Positions 17,440-26,115 of a stretch of 41,308 nucleotides of DNA are shown piece after piece. The translations under genes and the position numbers were made by a program. The stretch spans positions 82,401-123,708 of the forward strand of contig JAFZWQ010000042.1 of the NCBI GenBank assembly GCA_017617235.1, written 5' to 3'. The stretch is from Bacteroidaceae bacterium. GTDB taxonomy: Bacteria; Bacteroidota; Bacteroidia; Bacteroidales; Bacteroidaceae. Below the pieces are notes generated by a model. That model did not search any database. It was not told where the DNA came from and was given only the letters and a program-made list of their open reading frames with translations. Each line of letters starts with the position of its first letter. The stretch's first letter is position 1.

Positions 17440-17447
17440 CAAAAGTA
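17440..17447 (-). promoter_or_regulatory. Candidate -7 promoter element for the 7TM-HD gene
   Basis: On the minus strand TACTTTTG (17447-17440) matches TAnnTTTG, 17 bases before the chosen ATG. No TTTG at -33 spacing was seen. Confidence 0.5.
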
Positions 17448-17459
17448 CAAAACAAATTT

Positions 17460-17480
17460 AAAAGTGAAAAGTGAAAAGTG
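17460..17480 (+). repeat. 7-bp tandem repeat between the divergent 7TM-HD and gltX promoters
   Basis: AAAAGTG occurs three times in a row (17460-17466, 17467-17473 and 17474-17480) and lies between the two candidate -7 elements. Copy-number change would alter the spacing of both promoters. Confidence 0.85.
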
Positions 17481-17492
17481 AAAAATTATTAG

Positions 17493-17501
17493 TATCTTTG
17501 C
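17493..17501 (+). promoter_or_regulatory. -7 promoter element for gltX
   Basis: TATCTTTGC matches the Bacteroidota -7 consensus TAnnTTTGC in full, 22 bases before the ATG at 17523. A -33 element is not clear because the 7-mer repeat occupies that place. Confidence 0.6.
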
Positions 17502-17522
17502 GCATTAAATACACAAAACAGC

Positions 17523-19085
17523 ATGATGAACGAAAGAAAAGTCAGGGTGAGATTCGCCCCAAGTCCTACTGGCCCGCTGCATATCGGTGGTGTCCGTACA
17601 GCTTTGTATAACTACCTCTTTGCCCGTCAGCATGGGGGCGACATGATATTCCGCATCGAAGATACTGATTCCACACGCTTCGTGCCAGGAGCCGAGGAAT
17701 ATATTATCGAGGCCTTCAATTGGCTCGGCATACAGTTCGACGAGGGTGTCAGCTATGGTGGCAACTATGGTCCCTATCGCCAGAGCGAGCGTCGCGATAT
17801 CTATAAGAAATATGTCCAGCAACTCTTGGACAACGGAAAGGCATACATTGCCTTCGACACGCCCGAGGAATTGGACGCCAAGCGTAGCGAGATAGAAAAC
17901 TTCCAGTACGATGCCCGTACGCGTGGCATGATGCGCAATTCGCTGACTTTGCCTAAGGAAGAAGTAGACCGACTGATTCAGGAGGGACATCAATATGTGG
18001 TTCGCTTCAAGATTGAGCCGGGCGAGGATGTGCATGTCGACGACCTTATCCGTGGCGATGTGGTCATCAATAGCAGCATTCTTGACGACAAAGTGCTCTA
18101 CAAGAGTGCCGACCAACTGCCCACCTATCATCTTGCGAATATTGTGGATGACCACCTGATGGAGGTCTCTCATGTCATTCGTGGTGAGGAATGGCTGCCC
18201 AGTGCCCCGTTGCACGTACTGTTGTACCGTGCTTTCGGTTGGGCCGATACTATGCCCCGTTTTGCCCACCTTCCGCTGTTGCTGAAGCCTGTGGGTAACG
18301 GCAAACTCTCGAAGCGCGATGGCGATAAACTGGGCTTCCCCGTGTTCCCGTTGGAGTGGCACGACCCCAAGTCGGGCGAGGTGAGCAGTGGCTATCGCGA
18401 ACGTGGCTATCTGCCCCAGGCCGTTTGCAACTTCCTGGCCTTGCTGGGATGGAATCCTGGAAACGATCAGGAAATGATGACGATGGACGAGATGATTCGC
18501 CTTTTCGACCTTTCGAAGTGTTCGAAGAACGGTGCCAAGTTCGACTACGTGAAAGCCGCATGGTTCAATCATCAGTACCTGCTGCAGCAACCCGACGAAG
18601 CTTGGGTGCCCGAGTTCGATAAACTGCTGAAGAAGGAAGGCATCGATTCAACACCCGAGAAGGAAGCCGAAGTGGTTCGCATGATGAAGCTTAAGGTCAT
18701 TGAGTATACCGATGGTGAGGGCAATAAGAAAAAACGTAACATCAGTTTCATCAGCGACCTGTGGCCGCTTACTAAATTCTTCTTCGTGGCTCCAACGGCA
18801 TTCGACCGCGAGGACAAGTTCATCCGCAAGAACTGGAAAGATACAACAGCCGACGAGATGCGCCAGTTTATGGAGGTACTGACCACCATCGATGATTTCA
18901 GTGTCGAGGGTCAGAAGGCTGTCATCGACCCTTGGACGGAACAGAGCGGCCTGCGTCCTTGGAATGCTTGGCGTATCTGTCTGGTGGGTGCCGGACAAGG
19001 TCCCGATATGTACGAACTGGCTGCTTTCCTGGGCAAGGAGGAAACTCTGCGCCGCATGCAATTCGCCATTGACACGTTGGGCTAA
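17523..19085 (+). CDS. gltX: Glutamate--tRNA ligase
   Basis: 520 residues. The class I aminoacyl-tRNA synthetase signature appears as [12 protein letters not shown] (HIGG at 20-23), with [10 protein letters not shown] after it, and the KMSKS-type loop as GKLSKRDG (Lys261-Arg265). The rest matches the bacterial Glu[20 protein letters not shown] and the helical anticodon-binding C-terminus. The enzyme charges tRNA-Glu with glutamate in the cytoplasm. The ATG at 17523 is followed at once by a second ATG; either may be used. waaA follows after 17 bases, a neighbour often seen in Bacteroidota. Confidence 0.97.
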   Translation: MMNERKVRVRFAPSPTGPLHIGGVRTALYNYLFARQHGGDMIFRIEDTDSTRFVPGAEEYIIEAFNWLGIQFDEGVSYGGNYGPYRQSERRDIYKKYVQQLLDNGKAYIAFDTPEELDAKRSEIENFQYDARTRGMMRNSLTLPKEEVDRLIQEGHQYVVRFKIEPGEDVHVDDLIRGDVVINSSILDDKVLYKSADQLPTYHLANIVDDHLMEVSHVIRGEEWLPSAPLHVLLYRAFGWADTMPRFAHLPLLLKPVGNGKLSKRDGDKLGFPVFPLEWHDPKSGEVSSGYRERGYLPQAVCNFLALLGWNPGNDQEMMTMDEMIRLFDLSKCSKNGAKFDYVKAAWFNHQYLLQQPDEAWVPEFDKLLKKEGIDSTPEKEAEVVRMMKLKVIEYTDGEGNKKKRNISFISDLWPLTKFFFVAPTAFDREDKFIRKNWKDTTADEMRQFMEVLTTIDDFSVEGQKAVIDPWTEQSGLRPWNAWRICLVGAGQGPDMYELAAFLGKEETLRRMQFAIDTLG

Positions 19086-19102
19086 TTCATAATGCATAAC
19101 TA

Positions 19103-20326
19103 ATGTATACCATTGCGATATATCTCTACCAGTTAGTAGTCATCCTGATTTCCCCGTTCCATAAAAAGGCACGGACCTTACTGAAAGGGCAGCGAAGGGC
19201 ATTCAAAATCCTAAAGCAGCAAGTCGATAAGCAAGCGCGCTACGTATGGTTTCATGCCGCTTCCCTAGGCGAGTTCGAACAGGGTCGCCCCCTGATGGAG
19301 CGCTTCCGCAGGGAACATCCCGAGTATAAGATTCTGCTCACCTTCTTTTCCCCGTCGGGTTATGAGGTGCGCAAGGACTACAAGGGCGCCGACATTATTT
19401 GCTACCTGCCGTTCGACACTCCCAGTAACGTCTTCCGTTTCTTCCGTCTGGTGCGTCCGGAAATGGCGCTCTTCATCAAATATGAATTCTGGTATCATTA
19501 CATTTGGGCCTGTCACCACTACCACATCCCGTTTTATAGCGTCAGCAGTATCTTCCGCCCCAACAAGATTTTCTTCCGTTGGTATGGACGTGCCTATGCA
19601 CATGTGCTGAAATACGTTACGCATTTCTTTGTCCAGGACGAACAGAGCCGCGCATTGTTGGCAGGTCGTGGATATGTCGACAATGTTACCATTGTGGGCG
19701 ACACCCGTTTCGACCGCGTCATCGACATTGCCCGTCAGGCTAAGGAATTGCCGTTGGTCGAGCGTTTCTGTCAGGATGCTCCCTTTGTGTTTGTGGCCGG
19801 CAGCAGTTGGCCGCCCGACGAAGACCTGATTATTCCTTATTTCAATAGTCATCCCGACATGAAGTTGATTCTGGCTCCACATGTCATCGGCGAGAATCAC
19901 CTGCAGCAGATAGAACAGAAACTGCAGCGTCCCTGCTTGCGGTATACCGAAGCTACGGAAGCCAATGTGGCTGAGGCCGACTGCCTGATTATCAACTGTT
20001 ACGGGCTGCTGTCGAGCATCTATCGTTATGCCCATGTGGCCTATGTGGGCGGAGGCTTCGGCGTGGGTATCCACAATGTTCCCGAGGCTGCGGTGTATGG
20101 TGTGCCGGTACTGATTGGTCCCAATAACCAGAATTTCCGCGAGGCCCAAGACCTGCTGCGCATGGGTGGATGTTTCGAGATTACGGGACAGACGTTGTTC
20201 AACGCTGTAGTCGACCGTTTGACGACAGATAAGGAACTGCGCGAGAAGCGTGGCGAGGTTTGCAAGGACTATATCACCAGTAATGCTGGTGCGTCGGATG
20301 TTATTTTCAGAACCCTGAATTTATAG
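19103..20326 (+). CDS. waaA: 3-deoxy-D-manno-octulosonic acid transferase
   Basis: 407 residues. An N-terminal membrane segment (IAIYLYQLVVILISPF) is followed by the GT-B fold of the Kdo transferase: the catalytic Glu57 in ASLGEFEQGRP, then FSPSGYEVRKDY, VRPEMALFIKYEFWYHY, DTRFDRV, FVAGSSWPPDE, YVGGGFGVGIHN and the EAAVYGVPVLIGP stretch. The enzyme adds Kdo to lipid A at the cytoplasmic face of the inner membrane. It lies directly after gltX and ends in a 9-bp repeat array. This is a core lipopolysaccharide step, so the gene should be essential or nearly so. Confidence 0.95.
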   Translation: MYTIAIYLYQLVVILISPFHKKARTLLKGQRRAFKILKQQVDKQARYVWFHAASLGEFEQGRPLMERFRREHPEYKILLTFFSPSGYEVRKDYKGADIICYLPFDTPSNVFRFFRLVRPEMALFIKYEFWYHYIWACHHYHIPFYSVSSIFRPNKIFFRWYGRAYAHVLKYVTHFFVQDEQSRALLAGRGYVDNVTIVGDTRFDRVIDIARQAKELPLVERFCQDAPFVFVAGSSWPPDEDLIIPYFNSHPDMKLILAPHVIGENHLQQIEQKLQRPCLRYTEATEANVAEADCLIINCYGLLSSIYRYAHVAYVGGGFGVGIHNVPEAAVYGVPVLIGPNNQNFREAQDLLRMGGCFEITGQTLFNAVVDRLTTDKELREKRGEVCKDYITSNAGASDVIFRTLNL

Positions 20327-20377
20327 GCCACATAGGCCCAATAAGCCCAATAAGCCTCCTAGCCCTATAAGCCCTAT
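20327..20377 (+). repeat. 9-bp tandem repeat between waaA and the GH127-like gene
   Basis: The whole 51-base gap is made of units such as GCCACATAG, GCCCAATAA (twice), GCCTCCTAG-like and GCCCTATAA, running into the ATG at 20378. It belongs to the same family as 8892-8936. No room is left for an ordinary promoter, so the downstream gene is probably read from waaA. Confidence 0.85.
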
Positions 20378-23167
20378 ATGAAACGCGTCCTTCTTATTCT
20401 CATTCTCTCATTTTCTCATCTCATTTTCTCAATTTCTGCAAAGCCTCGCACCATTCGTAAGGTGGAGCAGGTAAGGGTGGAGGCCCCTGTGGGTACGGTG
20501 CCGCGTCTGCCTTGGCAAGTGTGGGTGACCTACAGCGACGGACGAGGCGAATGGCGACAAGCGCGCTGGACGAACTCGTTGCGTTCCACCGAGGAGCAGC
20601 AGGCTGCTCTGCCTGTGGGTTCCGACTATGAGGTCGTGGGCTATATCGTGGGCGATAACACCACCGACGAAGGTTATCCCATACGGGCACAGGTAAGGGT
20701 AGTGGGGGAGTCGTATGCGGTTCCGAATCCCGTTCCCAAGGCGCATACGTTGCCATTGGCGGATGTACATCTTATAGGCGACAACCGGTTGACATCGAAC
20801 CGCGACCTCGACATTCGTACCATCCTTTCGTGGGACGTGGCTCAGCAGCTTTATAACTATCGCGACACTTACGGATTGCCTACGGAAGGTTATCCTGTGG
20901 CAGATGGGTGGGACTCGCCCACCACAAAACTCAAAGGTCACGGTTCTGGACATTATATGTCGGCCCTGGCCTTTGCTTTTGCATCTTCGCAGGACGAGAC
21001 TGTTAAGTCGCAGTTGCGACAGCGTATCCGTCGAATGGTCGATGAACTGCGCGAGTGTCAGGAACGAACCTTTGTGTGGAACGACTCGTTGGGTCGCTAC
21101 TGGGAAGCCCGTGACTTGGCTCCGGAGGCGGAACTGAAGGAACTGAAAGGAAACTGGGCGGCCTTCGATCAGTACAAACAGGACTGGCAGCACTATGGCT
21201 ACGGCTACCTGAATGCCATTCCGGCACAGCATGCGGTGCTCATTGAGTGCTATCGCGCGTATAATAATGAAGAATGGGTGTGGGCTCCGTATTACAGTAT
21301 CCATAAACAACTGGCGGGACTCATCGACATCGCCAATAACATCGATGAACGGGAGATTGCCGACAAGGCGTTGCTCATTGCCAAGGATATGGGTCTGTGG
21401 GTGTGGAATCGTCTGCACTACCGCACCTTCGTCCAGACGGAAGGCAGTCGCGAGGAACGTCGTCAGCGGCCCGGCAACCGTTACGAGATGTGGAATATGT
21501 ACATCGCCGGTGAAGTGGGCGGTATGGCTGAATCCCTGAGTCGCCTGTCGGAAATGGTTGCTGAACCGACGGAGAAATTGCGTTTGTTGGAGGCGGCCTC
21601 GTATTTCGATGCGCCTGCTTTCTTTAATCCGCTCAGTCATAATATCGACGACATCCGCACACGTCATGCCAACCAGCATATCCCCATGATAACGGGTGCC
21701 CTGCGCTCCTATCGCGGCAATGGCAATCCGTATTACTACAATCTTGCTTTGAACTTCTGGAACCTGGTGCAGGGGCGTTACATCTATGCGATGGGTGGTG
21801 TGGGAAACGGTGAGATGTTCCGTCAGCCTTACTCGCAAATCCTCAGCATGAACACGAACACCAGTCCTGACCTGAACGAGACGTGCTGTGCCTATAACCT
21901 GGCCAAGCTGACTAAGGACCTGAACTGCTACACGCCCGACGATGCCCGGCTGATGGACTATTACGAACGGGTGTTGTACAACCAGATTGTGGGTTCCGTG
22001 CATCCCACTCATTACGGCGTGACCTATCAGTATGCCGTGGGGCTGAATGCCAAGAAACCTTTTGGCAACGAGACTCCGCAATCCACTTGCTGTGGCGGTA
22101 CGGGTGCCGAGAACCACGTGAAGTATCAGGAGGCGGCCTATTTCGTCAGCGATTCCACACTGTGGGTGGCACTTTATCTGCCCACCATTGCCCGTTGGCG
22201 TGAGAAAGGAATTACGATAAAGCAAGAATGCGAATGGCCGGCCGAACAGACGTGCATCACTTTTGAAGGTGAGGCTGAGTTCGCTCTGAAACTGCGCATT
22301 CCCTATTGGGCCACCGATGGTTTTCAGGTAAGGATTAATGGAGTTGCCTATAAGCCTCATAAGGCTCATGGGGCCTATGGGAAATCATCCTCTTACTTAG
22401 AATTTCCTCGTCGTCAATGGCGGACGGGCGATGTCATCGAAGTGCGGATGCCCTTCCAGAAACACATCCATTGGGGACCGGACAAGATGGACCTGGCCTC
22501 TAACGGCGGCAGCGAACAGCAGACGCGCTTCACTCCGCAGTGGGTGGGGGCACTGATGCTGGGGCCTCTGGTTATGGCTACGCCCGACATCCACAACTGG
22601 TCCGATGCTGAATTCCGCCTCTCTCCTTCGCTCAAAGAAATAAAGGTGGAACATTCGCCATTAGCTCTTTTCCTCCCCTCGGGGAGGTCAGGTGGGGGTT
22701 CCTCCTTCCTTCCCGACTATTCTTTTACCGATGAACATCACATCACGCACTACCTGCGCTTGGATATGGGGCAAACGGCTAATGGCAAACGGCAAAAGAC
22801 AAGCAAAGATAACGACAAGCAGGAACTGGCTCAACTGATGCAGATGGCTCGCGAACGTCAGCACGATGCAAAGGCCTGGGCACCTCATGGATACAAACGT
22901 ATGCTCGAGGCTATGCAGCAACAGGATGCTATGGCTCTGAAGACCGCCCTTGCCACTATGCGTCCCAGCAACTTGGCCGAACCTGAGGACCTGACCGAAC
23001 TCCTCGGCCTGTTGGCAAAGGCCAGACAAATCAGTAACAAGACAGAAGCTCTGCGCGAGGCCATCCAGTATGCCGACATGGTGGTGCAGTACGTCAACGA
23101 CGGTAGCGGCACTCACGACCTCATCGCCAAAGCCACCCAGCAACTGCTGCCTTACGCAAGGCAGTAG
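20378..23167 (+). CDS. GH127-like beta-L-arabinofuranosidase domain protein
   Basis: 929 residues. The signal peptide is encoded by a TTCTCATT-type repeat (MKRVLLILILSFSHLIFS). Residues of about 25-110 look like a bacterial Ig-like (Big_4) domain (APVGTVPRLPWQVWVTYSDG). The GH127 catalytic domain follows. Its zinc/nucleophile set is present: Glu501 and Cys503 in NETCC, Cys571 (expected nucleophile) and Cys572 in STCCGGTGAEN; Glu479 could be the acid/base. These match the Glu-Cys-Cys-Cys set known for HypBA1. The C-terminal 130 residues are helical and of unknown role. In-frame repeats sit near residues 657-668, 764-778 and 799-809. Exact substrate unknown; exported, probably periplasmic. Confidence 0.88.
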   Translation: MKRVLLILILSFSHLIFSISAKPRTIRKVEQVRVEAPVGTVPRLPWQVWVTYSDGRGEWRQARWTNSLRSTEEQQAALPVGSDYEVVGYIVGDNTTDEGYPIRAQVRVVGESYAVPNPVPKAHTLPLADVHLIGDNRLTSNRDLDIRTILSWDVAQQLYNYRDTYGLPTEGYPVADGWDSPTTKLKGHGSGHYMSALAFAFASSQDETVKSQLRQRIRRMVDELRECQERTFVWNDSLGRYWEARDLAPEAELKELKGNWAAFDQYKQDWQHYGYGYLNAIPAQHAVLIECYRAYNNEEWVWAPYYSIHKQLAGLIDIANNIDEREIADKALLIAKDMGLWVWNRLHYRTFVQTEGSREERRQRPGNRYEMWNMYIAGEVGGMAESLSRLSEMVAEPTEKLRLLEAASYFDAPAFFNPLSHNIDDIRTRHANQHIPMITGALRSYRGNGNPYYYNLALNFWNLVQGRYIYAMGGVGNGEMFRQPYSQILSMNTNTSPDLNETCCAYNLAKLTKDLNCYTPDDARLMDYYERVLYNQIVGSVHPTHYGVTYQYAVGLNAKKPFGNETPQSTCCGGTGAENHVKYQEAAYFVSDSTLWVALYLPTIARWREKGITIKQECEWPAEQTCITFEGEAEFALKLRIPYWATDGFQVRINGVAYKPHKAHGAYGKSSSYLEFPRRQWRTGDVIEVRMPFQKHIHWGPDKMDLASNGGSEQQTRFTPQWVGALMLGPLVMATPDIHNWSDAEFRLSPSLKEIKVEHSPLALFLPSGRSGGGSSFLPDYSFTDEHHITHYLRLDMGQTANGKRQKTSKDNDKQELAQLMQMARERQHDAKAWAPHGYKRMLEAMQQQDAMALKTALATMRPSNLAEPEDLTELLGLLAKARQISNKTEALREAIQYADMVVQYVNDGSGTHDLIAKATQQLLPYARQ
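22346..22381 (+). repeat. In-frame 9-bp tandem repeat inside the GH127-like gene
   Basis: GCCTATAAG, CCTCATAAG, GCTCATGGG and GCCTATGGG encode AYK-PHK-AHG-AYG. The array lies in a loop between two beta strands (RINGV and SSYLEF). It belongs to the 9-mer family also seen at 8892 and 20327. Confidence 0.85.
22672..22700 (+). repeat. REP-like GC-rich palindrome, copy 3 (in frame in the GH127-like gene)
   Basis: CCTCCCC (22672-22678), loop TC, GGGGAGG (22681-22687), followed by TCAGGTGGGGGTT, is translated as LPSGRSGGG. It matches copy 2 in gldK in orientation and in the G-rich side sequence. Confidence 0.85.
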
Positions 23168-23193
23168 CGCGAGGGGCGTGCGAGAGTCTCGTC

Positions 23194-25443
23194 TTACAGG
23201 CTTTCGAAGTCGGCACCGATTTCTATTTCCTTTATTTTATCGACTTTGTCGAAGCTGTAACTCTCCAATACTTCGCCCTTGTCGTTTGTGATGACGCACG
23301 AATGGAAGTAACTGTTCAGCATCGCATCATTGTCTTCTGTTCCCTTCCAGATGAATGATGTGCCCGACTTGTTGGTCCACGATAGGGGAAGGTCCGTAGC
23401 CTTTCCTGAATCTTTCACCTTGGCAGTAAATTGGTGGAATTTGTGGTAAACCTCCTCATCATACGACCATTCCAAGTCCTTTACCAATCCGAAGCTTCCG
23501 TCTTTATTCTTTTCAAGGGTGAACGAGAAAGTCCCATTCTTCTTGTAATGTTTATAGTATGTATCGTCATATTCCTTGTCTATACTTGCTGTACACTTGA
23601 ACGCCCCATTATTACCGATGGGTGTTACGGTGAAATCATATTTATCGGGATATATGTTGCTGCCAAATATGTCAGTGAATACACCGCCATAATCAAATCC
23701 TATGTCTGACTTTCCGTTTAAATTACAATACATAGTGTTGGAGAAGGATACGTTCTTCAGGTTGCCGACTCCTGCCTTCTGTTGACCCTCGAAGATGGTG
23801 ATGTCGATGCCGAGAATGTTCATGTACACCTTGAGGTCGTAGGTTACGCCGTCTGCGAGTGTGACCTTGGCGGTAGATTTGACGTCGGCTCCCTTGACTT
23901 CGGCTTTCAGCCATTCGCGCTTTTCATCATCGAAGTCAAAGTATTTCACGATGGCATTCTTCTTGTCCGTGTCTCCAACGGGGACGAACTCGGCCCGGAA
24001 CTCGGTCAGGGGGTCCAGCACACTCTTCTTCTTGTGGTGCAGCGTCAGTGTCACATCCTTACTATCCTTCGTGCGTACATAGAAGTCTTCGTCTTTAATC
24101 TCCACCTGCGGCATGATGGGGCTCGAGTCGATGGGGAAGTTAAGTTCGGTCACATTGAATTTTGCCAAGTCATGATTGAGCACCGTCAGGTTAACACTGA
24201 AACCGGCTACCATCGACTGATTGAGCGAGAACCCCTCCCAGGTTGCGAACTTCCACTTCGAACCTGTAATGAGGCTGCTGGGATCGACCAGAGCTACAAG
24301 ATAGTCCTTGTAACCGCCTTCCAGCGCTGCCAGGTCTAACTTAGAGCTGATAGTGTATTTGTTGAGCAACTGAAGGCTTCCACCCATGGTGAATACCTTG
24401 CCGTAAAGCCCTATGACAGTACCTAAGCCCAACCCGTATGAGAAGCCTCCTTCAAACTTGGGACCGAAACTGTATTTCAGTGCATCGGGCTTCTCCGGTT
24501 CAAACTCCATGGTGCCCGAGAGCCCATGGCCCTTCTGGTAATGCATGGTTGTATGCACGGTGCGCTCGTAACTGATACTTGCCTCCAGCGAAACGGCTCC
24601 CTCAGCCTTGAGGATTAAGTTTACCTGTATCCAAGGTGTCAGCACTACTGGTCCGACGGGGATGGGAGCGATGGTGACTCTGAACAGCGGAATGCGTTTG
24701 TCCAGTAGTTTTGCCTCACTCAACGTCTTCAGGTTCATGTCGGCACCAACGGTGATATCTGCATCTATGACGCAATGAGCAAAGTCTATTTCATAGTCAG
24801 CAGCCTTCAGCACATAGCGCATCACCATGTCCATACTCATCTTTGGCGTGATTTCTATGTCACCGAATTTAAAGGCTTTCTCCGGCAGTGTGATTTCAAT
24901 GGGCTTGATGCCCGAGGAACGGGTTGTCGTTCCCCTTGTAAACTCCACTTCGTTGCCGTCCATGTCGTAGATGTGCTCCACCATGTCGTTCAGCGGGATG
25001 TACTGTTCGGGAATGTCTATCGACTTGAACGCCTCCATCAGTTCGGCATCCTCGTAGGTCACCTCGTAGCCGTTGCTGGTCTTCGTGACAGATTTCACCT
25101 TGGCCAGCAGACCATCGGGCAGTTCGTCAGTCGGCGTGTTGATGATGATGCACTCTCCAACCTTGGGCTCGTCACCTGTTATGGGCATCGTGAGGTGGCG
25201 ATTCACAGTGTCCACTTGGCTGATTTGCTTCGCGTCAGCCTCGGGCATGACAACCGTATTAGGTTCCAGTTCGTACGTGATTTCACTCATGACAGGGATG
25301 TTCGGGTCGATGGTCAAGCCGCCTTCATCCTTAGGGGTAATGTCATTGTTATCGTCCTTGCTACACGAGGCTGCCATGCCTGCCAGGAACACGATAGTAG
25401 CGATTGCAACTACAAGCTTGATGGATTCTTTCATAGTATTCAT
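23194..25443 (-). CDS. Large lipoprotein of unknown function
   Basis: 749 residues. The first ATG is at 25443; one three codons later (25434, MKESIKLVV) is also possible. The signal sequence ends in a lipobox (GMAASC), followed by an acidic linker (SKDDNNDITPKDEGG) typical of Bacteroidota surface lipoproteins. The remainder is mostly beta, with an early part carrying ELEPNTVVMPEADAKQIS, a middle with Gly-rich strands (SYGLGLGTVIGLYGKVFTMG) and Ig-like repeats at the C-end. I recognise no family. The gene is convergent with the GH127-like gene (26-base gap) and has its own promoter at 25508-25516. Confidence 0.75.
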   Translation of the reverse strand: MNTMKESIKLVVAIATIVFLAGMAASCSKDDNNDITPKDEGGLTIDPNIPVMSEITYELEPNTVVMPEADAKQISQVDTVNRHLTMPITGDEPKVGECIIINTPTDELPDGLLAKVKSVTKTSNGYEVTYEDAELMEAFKSIDIPEQYIPLNDMVEHIYDMDGNEVEFTRGTTTRSSGIKPIEITLPEKAFKFGDIEITPKMSMDMVMRYVLKAADYEIDFAHCVIDADITVGADMNLKTLSEAKLLDKRIPLFRVTIAPIPVGPVVLTPWIQVNLILKAEGAVSLEASISYERTVHTTMHYQKGHGLSGTMEFEPEKPDALKYSFGPKFEGGFSYGLGLGTVIGLYGKVFTMGGSLQLLNKYTISSKLDLAALEGGYKDYLVALVDPSSLITGSKWKFATWEGFSLNQSMVAGFSVNLTVLNHDLAKFNVTELNFPIDSSPIMPQVEIKDEDFYVRTKDSKDVTLTLHHKKKSVLDPLTEFRAEFVPVGDTDKKNAIVKYFDFDDEKREWLKAEVKGADVKSTAKVTLADGVTYDLKVYMNILGIDITIFEGQQKAGVGNLKNVSFSNTMYCNLNGKSDIGFDYGGVFTDIFGSNIYPDKYDFTVTPIGNNGAFKCTASIDKEYDDTYYKHYKKNGTFSFTLEKNKDGSFGLVKDLEWSYDEEVYHKFHQFTAKVKDSGKATDLPLSWTNKSGTSFIWKGTEDNDAMLNSYFHSCVITNDKGEVLESYSFDKVDKIKEIEIGADFESL

Positions 25444-25507
25444 GGTTTTAGATTTTCAATGGTTTATTTCAAGGAATCGCAAGGGTTGATTGCGTCTTGC
25501 AACTGTT

Positions 25508-25516
25508 GCAAAGATA
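25508..25516 (-). promoter_or_regulatory. -7 promoter element for the large lipoprotein gene
   Basis: On the minus strand TATCTTTGC (25516-25508) is a full match to TAnnTTTGC, about 65 bases before the ATG at 25443. A TTCG at 25540-25537 gives a weak -33 element at 20-base spacing. Confidence 0.6.
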
Positions 25517-25614
25517 CAAAATTTTTTCCATATTGACGAATATTTTGACAACTTTTTTAGTAAATAAATGAAGTTAAATAGGGAGGTGAAGGGACGTCCC
25601 ATCGTTCCTGTCGG

Positions 25615-25678
25615 AGCGTTGTAACGCTAGGCGCTTAGCGTTGTGACGCTCGGGCGGTAGCGTTGGGACGCAGGTCGG
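25615..25678. repeat. 22-bp tandem repeat with internal palindromes
   Basis: Three units start AGCGTTG at 25615, 25637 and 25659. Each holds a small palindrome: AGCGTT-GT-AACGCT in unit 1, AGCGTTGTGACGCT in unit 2 and AGCGTTGGGACGC in unit 3. They lie in the 672-base gap before the giant gene. Confidence 0.85.
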
Positions 25679-25682
25679 AGTC

Positions 25683-25830
25683 AGTCATTAGTCATTAGTC
25701 AATAGTCAATAACGTTTTTGAGGGAGGCGAAAAGTGCTCATAAAGATATATTATTTAATAATATATTCTTTATGGCATGAAATCCGTTTGTCTGTTTTCC
25801 TTATTGACTAATGACTATTGACTATTGACT
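25683..25830. repeat. Inverted pair of 7-bp repeat arrays
   Basis: The left arm is AGTCATT, AGTCATT, AGTCAAT, AGTCAAT (25683-25710). The right arm is ATTGACT, AATGACT, ATTGACT, ATTGACT (25803-25830). The arms are reverse complements over 28 bases with three mismatches and enclose about 90 bases centred on the AT-rich hairpin at 25740-25773. The rest of the gap (25444-26115) shows only promoters and repeats; no gene is seen. Confidence 0.85.
25740..25773. other. AT-rich hairpin at the centre of the inverted heptamer arrays
   Basis: ATAAAGATATATTATT (25740-25755) pairs with 25757-25773 around a one-base loop, with one bulged T at 25767. It could act as a terminator or form a cruciform. It lacks a T-run directly after the stem. 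Confidence 0.6.
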
Positions 25831-26063
25831 ATCGATTAGCACATTCCAAAGGAAGTTACATTTTATATTGCAATGTGAAGAAATGCGCCATTTCATCGAG
25901 GATTTTGCCATTCTGGAGGAGCTGTGTTTTATACCAAGGTATAAGTTGCGTTCTCTCTCTTGACTGGATATAGGCGTTATTCTGTTGTGTGGAAAGCGCT
26001 TTTTCGCATTTTTTTTGCTGATATTGATGGCCAAAAGAGAGGGTACTTTTCAAAATTTTTTTG

Positions 26064-26072
26064 TATTTTTGC
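26064..26072 (+). promoter_or_regulatory. -7 promoter element for the giant-protein operon
   Basis: TATTTTTGC fits TAnnTTTGC and lies 43 bases before the ATG at 26116. No TTTG was found at -33 spacing. Confidence 0.55.
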
Positions 26073-26115
26073 ACCAATTTTTTGAACAAACTATAACTAA
26101 ACTAAACGAAAAAAT

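Noticed and set aside
17505-18590. 361-residue minus-strand open frame opposite gltX
   Set aside because: It is fully antisense to a clear GluRS gene and has no family features.
20429-22369. 646-residue minus-strand open frame opposite the GH127-like gene
   Set aside because: It is a shadow frame of a well-supported glycosidase gene with conserved catalytic residues; it has no start context or recognisable motif.
23168-23193. Terminator between the convergent GH127-like and lipoprotein genes
   Set aside because: Only a very short CGAGA/TCTCG pairing with a one-base loop and no T-run is present.
25683-25830. Insertion sequence ends
   Set aside because: No transposase or target duplication is seen; the arms are simple 7-mer arrays.
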